A stretch of DNA of 64,000 nt from Blautia coccoides (GTDB lineage Bacteria; Bacillota; Clostridia; Lachnospirales; Lachnospiraceae), in NCBI RefSeq assembly GCF_034355335.1, contig NZ_CP136422.1, positions 5,182,501 to 5,246,500 on the forward strand. Reading direction: 5' to 3'. Below the pieces are notes generated by a model. That model saw nothing but the letters and a program-made list of their open reading frames with translations, was not told the origin of the DNA and searched no databases. Position 1 is the first letter of the stretch, and every line of letters begins with the position of its first letter. Positions 61,425 to 64,000 of the stretch are shown here, piece by piece. Both the position numbers and the translations under genes were made by a program.

Positions 61425-62333
61425 TTAACCTTTTACTGCTCCCACGGTGATACCGGAGATAAAATACTTCTGTACAAAAGGATACAAAAATACGATCGGT
61501 CCGGTTGCCACAACTGCTGTGGCCATCTTCAGTGTATTGGACGGCAGGTCCGCAACCGTCACAGCAGCACCCGCCATTGAGTTCTTAAGCGCAGCCGCCT
61601 GGTTTATGATGTTGTACAGATAATACTGCAGCGGCTTATAGTCCACCTCTGAGCCAAGATACAGAGATGAGAGGTACCATTCGTTCCAGTAGCCCAGAGC
61701 CAGAAACAGGCCAACCGTTGCCAGTGCCGGTTTCAGCATGGGCAGAATCAGGGAAATGAAAATCCTGAAGTCGCCGGCTCCGTCAATTTTACCGGACTCT
61801 GTGATCTCAAAGGGTACGGATTTTGCAAAGTTTTTCATCAGGATGATGAGCCATGGTGTCATCAGCAATTGGAAAAACACAGCAAAATAGGTTCCTTTGA
61901 GCTGCAGATATCTGGATACCCAGATGAAAGTGGGCGCCATACCTGCGGAAAACAATGTTGTAAAATAGATGAAAAAGGATATTAAGTTTCTGAAAGGAAA
62001 GTCCTTTCTCTGCAGTGCATAGCCTGTCATGGCAATGACGAACAGCCCTACAAGGGTTCCGCAAACCGTAAGAAGAATGGTAACCGCATAGGAACCAAGT
62101 ATCATTTTAGGAAAACGGAACACCCAGGTATATGCATCCAGTGTGAATCCTTTCGGAAGCAGGCCGAATCCTTCCTTCATAATGACACTTTCCGTACTAA
62201 AGGAAGCCGATATAATGAGGATAAACGGCAGCAGACATATCAGCGCAAAGGCTGTGATCACCAGGTAAGAAATTATTTTTACAACCCAGGTACTGGCGTC
62301 CTTTTTTATCTTTGTATTATTTTGATTCTGCAC
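61425..62333 (-). CDS. Sugar ABC transporter permease, LplC/YtcP type
   Basis: About 302 residues, six helices and the MetI coupling segment ESGKIDGAGDFRIFISLILP near residue 195. The start is probably GTG at 62333, which stands 8 bases after GGAGG; a GTG at 62342 touches that site and cannot use it. Second permease of the CUT1-type importer; no ATPase gene nearby. Confidence 0.91.
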   Translation of the reverse strand: MQNQNNTKIKKDASTWVVKIISYLVITAFALICLLPFILIISASFSTESVIMKEGFGLLPKGFTLDAYTWVFRFPKMILGSYAVTILLTVCGTLVGLFVIAMTGYALQRKDFPFRNLISFFIYFTTLFSAGMAPTFIWVSRYLQLKGTYFAVFFQLLMTPWLIILMKNFAKSVPFEITESGKIDGAGDFRIFISLILPMLKPALATVGLFLALGYWNEWYLSSLYLGSEVDYKPLQYYLYNIINQAAALKNSMAGAAVTVADLPSNTLKMATAVVATGPIVFLYPFVQKYFISGITVGAVKG

Positions 62334-62345
62334 TTTACTCACCTC

Positions 62346-63308
62346 CTAGAATAATGCGTAATCCGGATCGATCCGTTTTACCAGCCAGTTGCTGAACATA
62401 ACAAGGGCAAATCCAAAGATGGACTGATACAGCCCCACCGCAGATGATGTGGAAAAGTTATTCTGCGTAGTCATAGTCCTGTAAACAAAGGTCTCGATAA
62501 TGTCGGTTGTCTGGAAGAGCTGGGAGTTATTGCCCACCATATTCCAGAAGAGGCCGAAGTTACCCTTCATGATACCGCCCAGAGCAAAGAGCAGAAGAAT
62601 AATGAATGTCGGTTTCAGACTCGGAAGTATTATGTAACGGATCCTCTGCCAGCTCGTAGCCCCGTCCACTTCTGCTGCCTCCATCATACCGGAGTCAATG
62701 CCGCATATTGCCGCAAAGTAAACAACAGAACCGTAGCCTGTCTGCTGCCACATCTGACAGAAGATAATGATAAAGGGCCATATCCCCGCCATACTGTAAA
62801 TCTTTAAAGGATCTCCGCCGGTTTCGCGCAGCAGTGTGTTCAGAGCACCTGTGTCATAATTCAGGATATTAAACGCTATGGCTCCAATCAGCACCACGGA
62901 AATGAAGTACGGCAGGAACATGATCGTCTGGGATACTTTTTTAAAGTATTTGTTGCGTACCTCATTCAGCATAACAGCAAGGGTGATCTGCACCACATTG
63001 CCCAAAACGATAAAGACTACATTATAAAGCAGTGTGTTTCTGGTCAGTTTCCACAGTTCACCGGATTGGATCAGAAACTCAAAGTTTTTCAGCCCCACAA
63101 AAGGACTGCCAAATATTCCGTCCCGGAAATTATAGTTTGTAAATGCTATGTACACACCCGGCAAAGGGCAGTAATTAAAGACTATAAAAAATACCACAGC
63201 AGGAAGGCACATCAGCAGCAATGTCCGGTTATCCTTCACCTTTTTCAGAAATGGCTTTTTTGTACCAGCCATGACTGCTGTTCCCGTTTTATTTTTCCTT
63301 GCTTTCAC
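62346..63308 (-). CDS. Sugar ABC transporter permease, LplB/YtcP-partner type
   Basis: A 320-residue permease with six helices, a positively charged N terminus, and the coupling segment MMEAAEVDGATSWQRIRYII near residue 230. LplB-type features: FNYCPLPGVYIAFTNYNFRDG near the first loop. The start is GTG at 63308 with GGAGG 8 bases upstream. First gene of the transporter/GH35/AraC operon, behind two repressor sites. Confidence 0.92.
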   Translation of the reverse strand: MKARKNKTGTAVMAGTKKPFLKKVKDNRTLLLMCLPAVVFFIVFNYCPLPGVYIAFTNYNFRDGIFGSPFVGLKNFEFLIQSGELWKLTRNTLLYNVVFIVLGNVVQITLAVMLNEVRNKYFKKVSQTIMFLPYFISVVLIGAIAFNILNYDTGALNTLLRETGGDPLKIYSMAGIWPFIIIFCQMWQQTGYGSVVYFAAICGIDSGMMEAAEVDGATSWQRIRYIILPSLKPTFIILLLFALGGIMKGNFGLFWNMVGNNSQLFQTTDIIETFVYRTMTTQNNFSTSSAVGLYQSIFGFALVMFSNWLVKRIDPDYALF

Positions 63309-63328
63309 ATCATTCTCCTCCTCTTTTT

Positions 63329-63342
63329 TGAAATCGGTTTCA
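63329..63342 (-). promoter_or_regulatory. LacI-type operator before the transporter operon (proximal)
   Basis: Minus strand TGAAACCGATTTCA, 20 bases before the GTG start; same sequence as 45056-45069. Confidence 0.75.
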
Positions 63343-63539
63343 ACAAATCTCTGTGTATACTGGCTTTTCTAGGTTGAACGCACGTGTAATTCCTCCTGTT
63401 CTTGTGGTCTTTTATTACAACTGCTCTTTATACGCAGATGTTTTCTTATGATTTTATATAAATTAACGTAACTGTTTTATATCCTCACAGTTATTGATTA
63501 AAAACTTCGCAGAATTCGGCTCTCCTCCTGCTCCTATTT

Positions 63540-63553
63540 TGAAACCCGTTTCA
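63540..63553 (-). promoter_or_regulatory. LacI-type operator before the transporter operon (distal)
   Basis: Minus strand TGAAACGGGTTTCA, same arms with a different centre. About 211 bases from the proximal site, a spacing that would allow looping by a tetrameric repressor. The gap 63309-63616 holds these two sites and no gene that I can support. Confidence 0.65.
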
Positions 63554-63616
63554 ACACAAATAGAATGAAACATTCTGATTTAGAGATTTCCTTCTGCTGT
63601 TGGTGTTTCTGATATC

Positions 63617-64000
63617 CTATATCTTTGCTGTAGACTCTCTAACCACCAGGCTGGGGGGTATGAGCTGCATTTTCGGCGGATTTTTCCCCTCAATTGCCAG
63701 AATAGCGGTCTCCACCAGAGCGCCTGCAAATTTGTCGTAATTGTATCCCACACTTGTCAGGCACGGGGTCTCAGACTCAGCAATGAACGTATCATCAAAG
63801 CTTAAAATAGAGATATCATCCGGTATTCCAAGTCCGTGGCGGCGGATAGACTGCATGATCCCCATTGCCATAAAATCATTGATCGCGATCACTGCGGTCG
63901 GAAGCGGCTGTCCGCTGTCGAAAATCCTGTCCATCACCTGAAGTCCGCACTCAATAGAATACTCCGGGGTCTCCACAATGTCATCGGCAGAGAACTCGAT
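63617..64000 (-). CDS. LacI family transcriptional regulator, C-terminal part (cut by the window edge)
   Basis: About 127 residues of the effector domain are visible: TAVIAINDFMAMGIMQSIRR, IPDDISILSFDDTFIAE, and a closing PPSLVVRESTAKI are standard LacI C-terminal features. The DNA-binding part lies beyond the right edge. It is upstream of, and on the same strand as, the transporter operon, and is the best candidate for binding the TGAAA-N4-TTTCA sites. Confidence 0.9.
   Translation of the reverse strand: MEFSADDIVETPEYSIECGLQVMDRIFDSGQPLPTAVIAINDFMAMGIMQSIRRHGLGIPDDISILSFDDTFIAESETPCLTSVGYNYDKFAGALVETAILAIEGKNPPKMQLIPPSLVVRESTAKI

Overview
The window looks like a chromosomal segment from a Gram-positive anaerobe of the Clostridia, most likely a Lachnospiraceae gut bacterium. 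The reasons are lipoprotein-type binding proteins, strong AGGAGG ribosome sites, YesM/YesN-type two-component genes, an FMN-riboswitch-controlled ECF riboflavin transporter, and a dense set of plant-polysaccharide genes under LacI and AraC regulators. I cannot fix the genus from sequence alone. Most of the window is moderately GC-rich. Two stretches (about 6.8-9.5 kb and 50.7-56.9 kb) are clearly AT-richer and carry small exported or lipoprotein genes, which suggests acquisition.

Layout. 1-3.8 kb: a K+ uptake unit, trkH-trkA-kdpD-like (minus strand; kdpD runs off the left edge). 3.8-6.8 kb: AI-2E family membrane protein, a Nudix hydrolase, and ribU behind an FMN riboswitch with a clear terminator. 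6.8-9.5 kb: AT-rich lipoproteins, a GlsB-type membrane protein, and a probable type I toxin-antitoxin locus (28-residue holin-like toxin plus an antisense promoter). 9.8-18.6 kb: glucuronoxylan-type uptake and use (GH67 alpha-glucuronidase, sugar ABC transporter, divergent sensor kinase and AraC-type response regulator). 18.9-24.5 kb: a LacI-controlled catabolic cluster of SDR, SelA-like PLP enzyme, AGE-family epimerase and amidohydrolase whose substrate I cannot name. 24.6-29.1 kb: unsaturated-uronate catabolism (kduI, SDR dehydrogenase, RpiB-type isomerase, discoidin-fold protein) with a divergent AraC regulator. 29.1-31 kb: an HPr-like protein without the phosphorylatable histidine and a complete IS110-family element. 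31-47.8 kb: arabinan, arabinogalactan and pectin side-chain hydrolases (GH127, GH27, DUF2264, GH88, a GH51-GH43 fusion, GH43, GH2), AraC regulators and a muramoyl amidase. 47.8-49.2 kb: a MATE transporter. 49.2-56.9 kb: an ABC transporter, lipoprotein and secreted-peptide operon divergent from a BlaI/BlaR1-type pair. The BlaR1-type gene is split by a second IS110-family element. 56.9-64 kb: a LacI-controlled ABC transporter, GH35 beta-galactosidase and AraC operon.

How it fits together. GH88, GH127, GH51/43, GH43, GH35, GH27 and GH2 would strip arabinose, galactose and unsaturated uronate from imported pectin or arabinogalactan oligosaccharides. All of these enzymes lack signal peptides, so they should act in the cytosol after ABC import. 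The unsaturated uronate would then flow through KduI or the RpiB-type isomerase and the SDR reductase to 2-keto-3-deoxygluconate. A TGAAA-N4-TTTCA operator occurs before the GH43 operon and twice before the GH35/ABC operon, some 18 kb apart, so one LacI-type repressor (partly visible at the right edge) probably controls both. A different palindrome (TGTAAACGTTTNCA) sits at the promoter of the other LacI gene and inside its operon.

The least explained system is the BlaI/BlaR1 region: a secreted 128-residue protein, a lipoprotein, two ABC permeases and an ATPase, facing a repressor, a metalloprotease sensor and a second small secreted protein.
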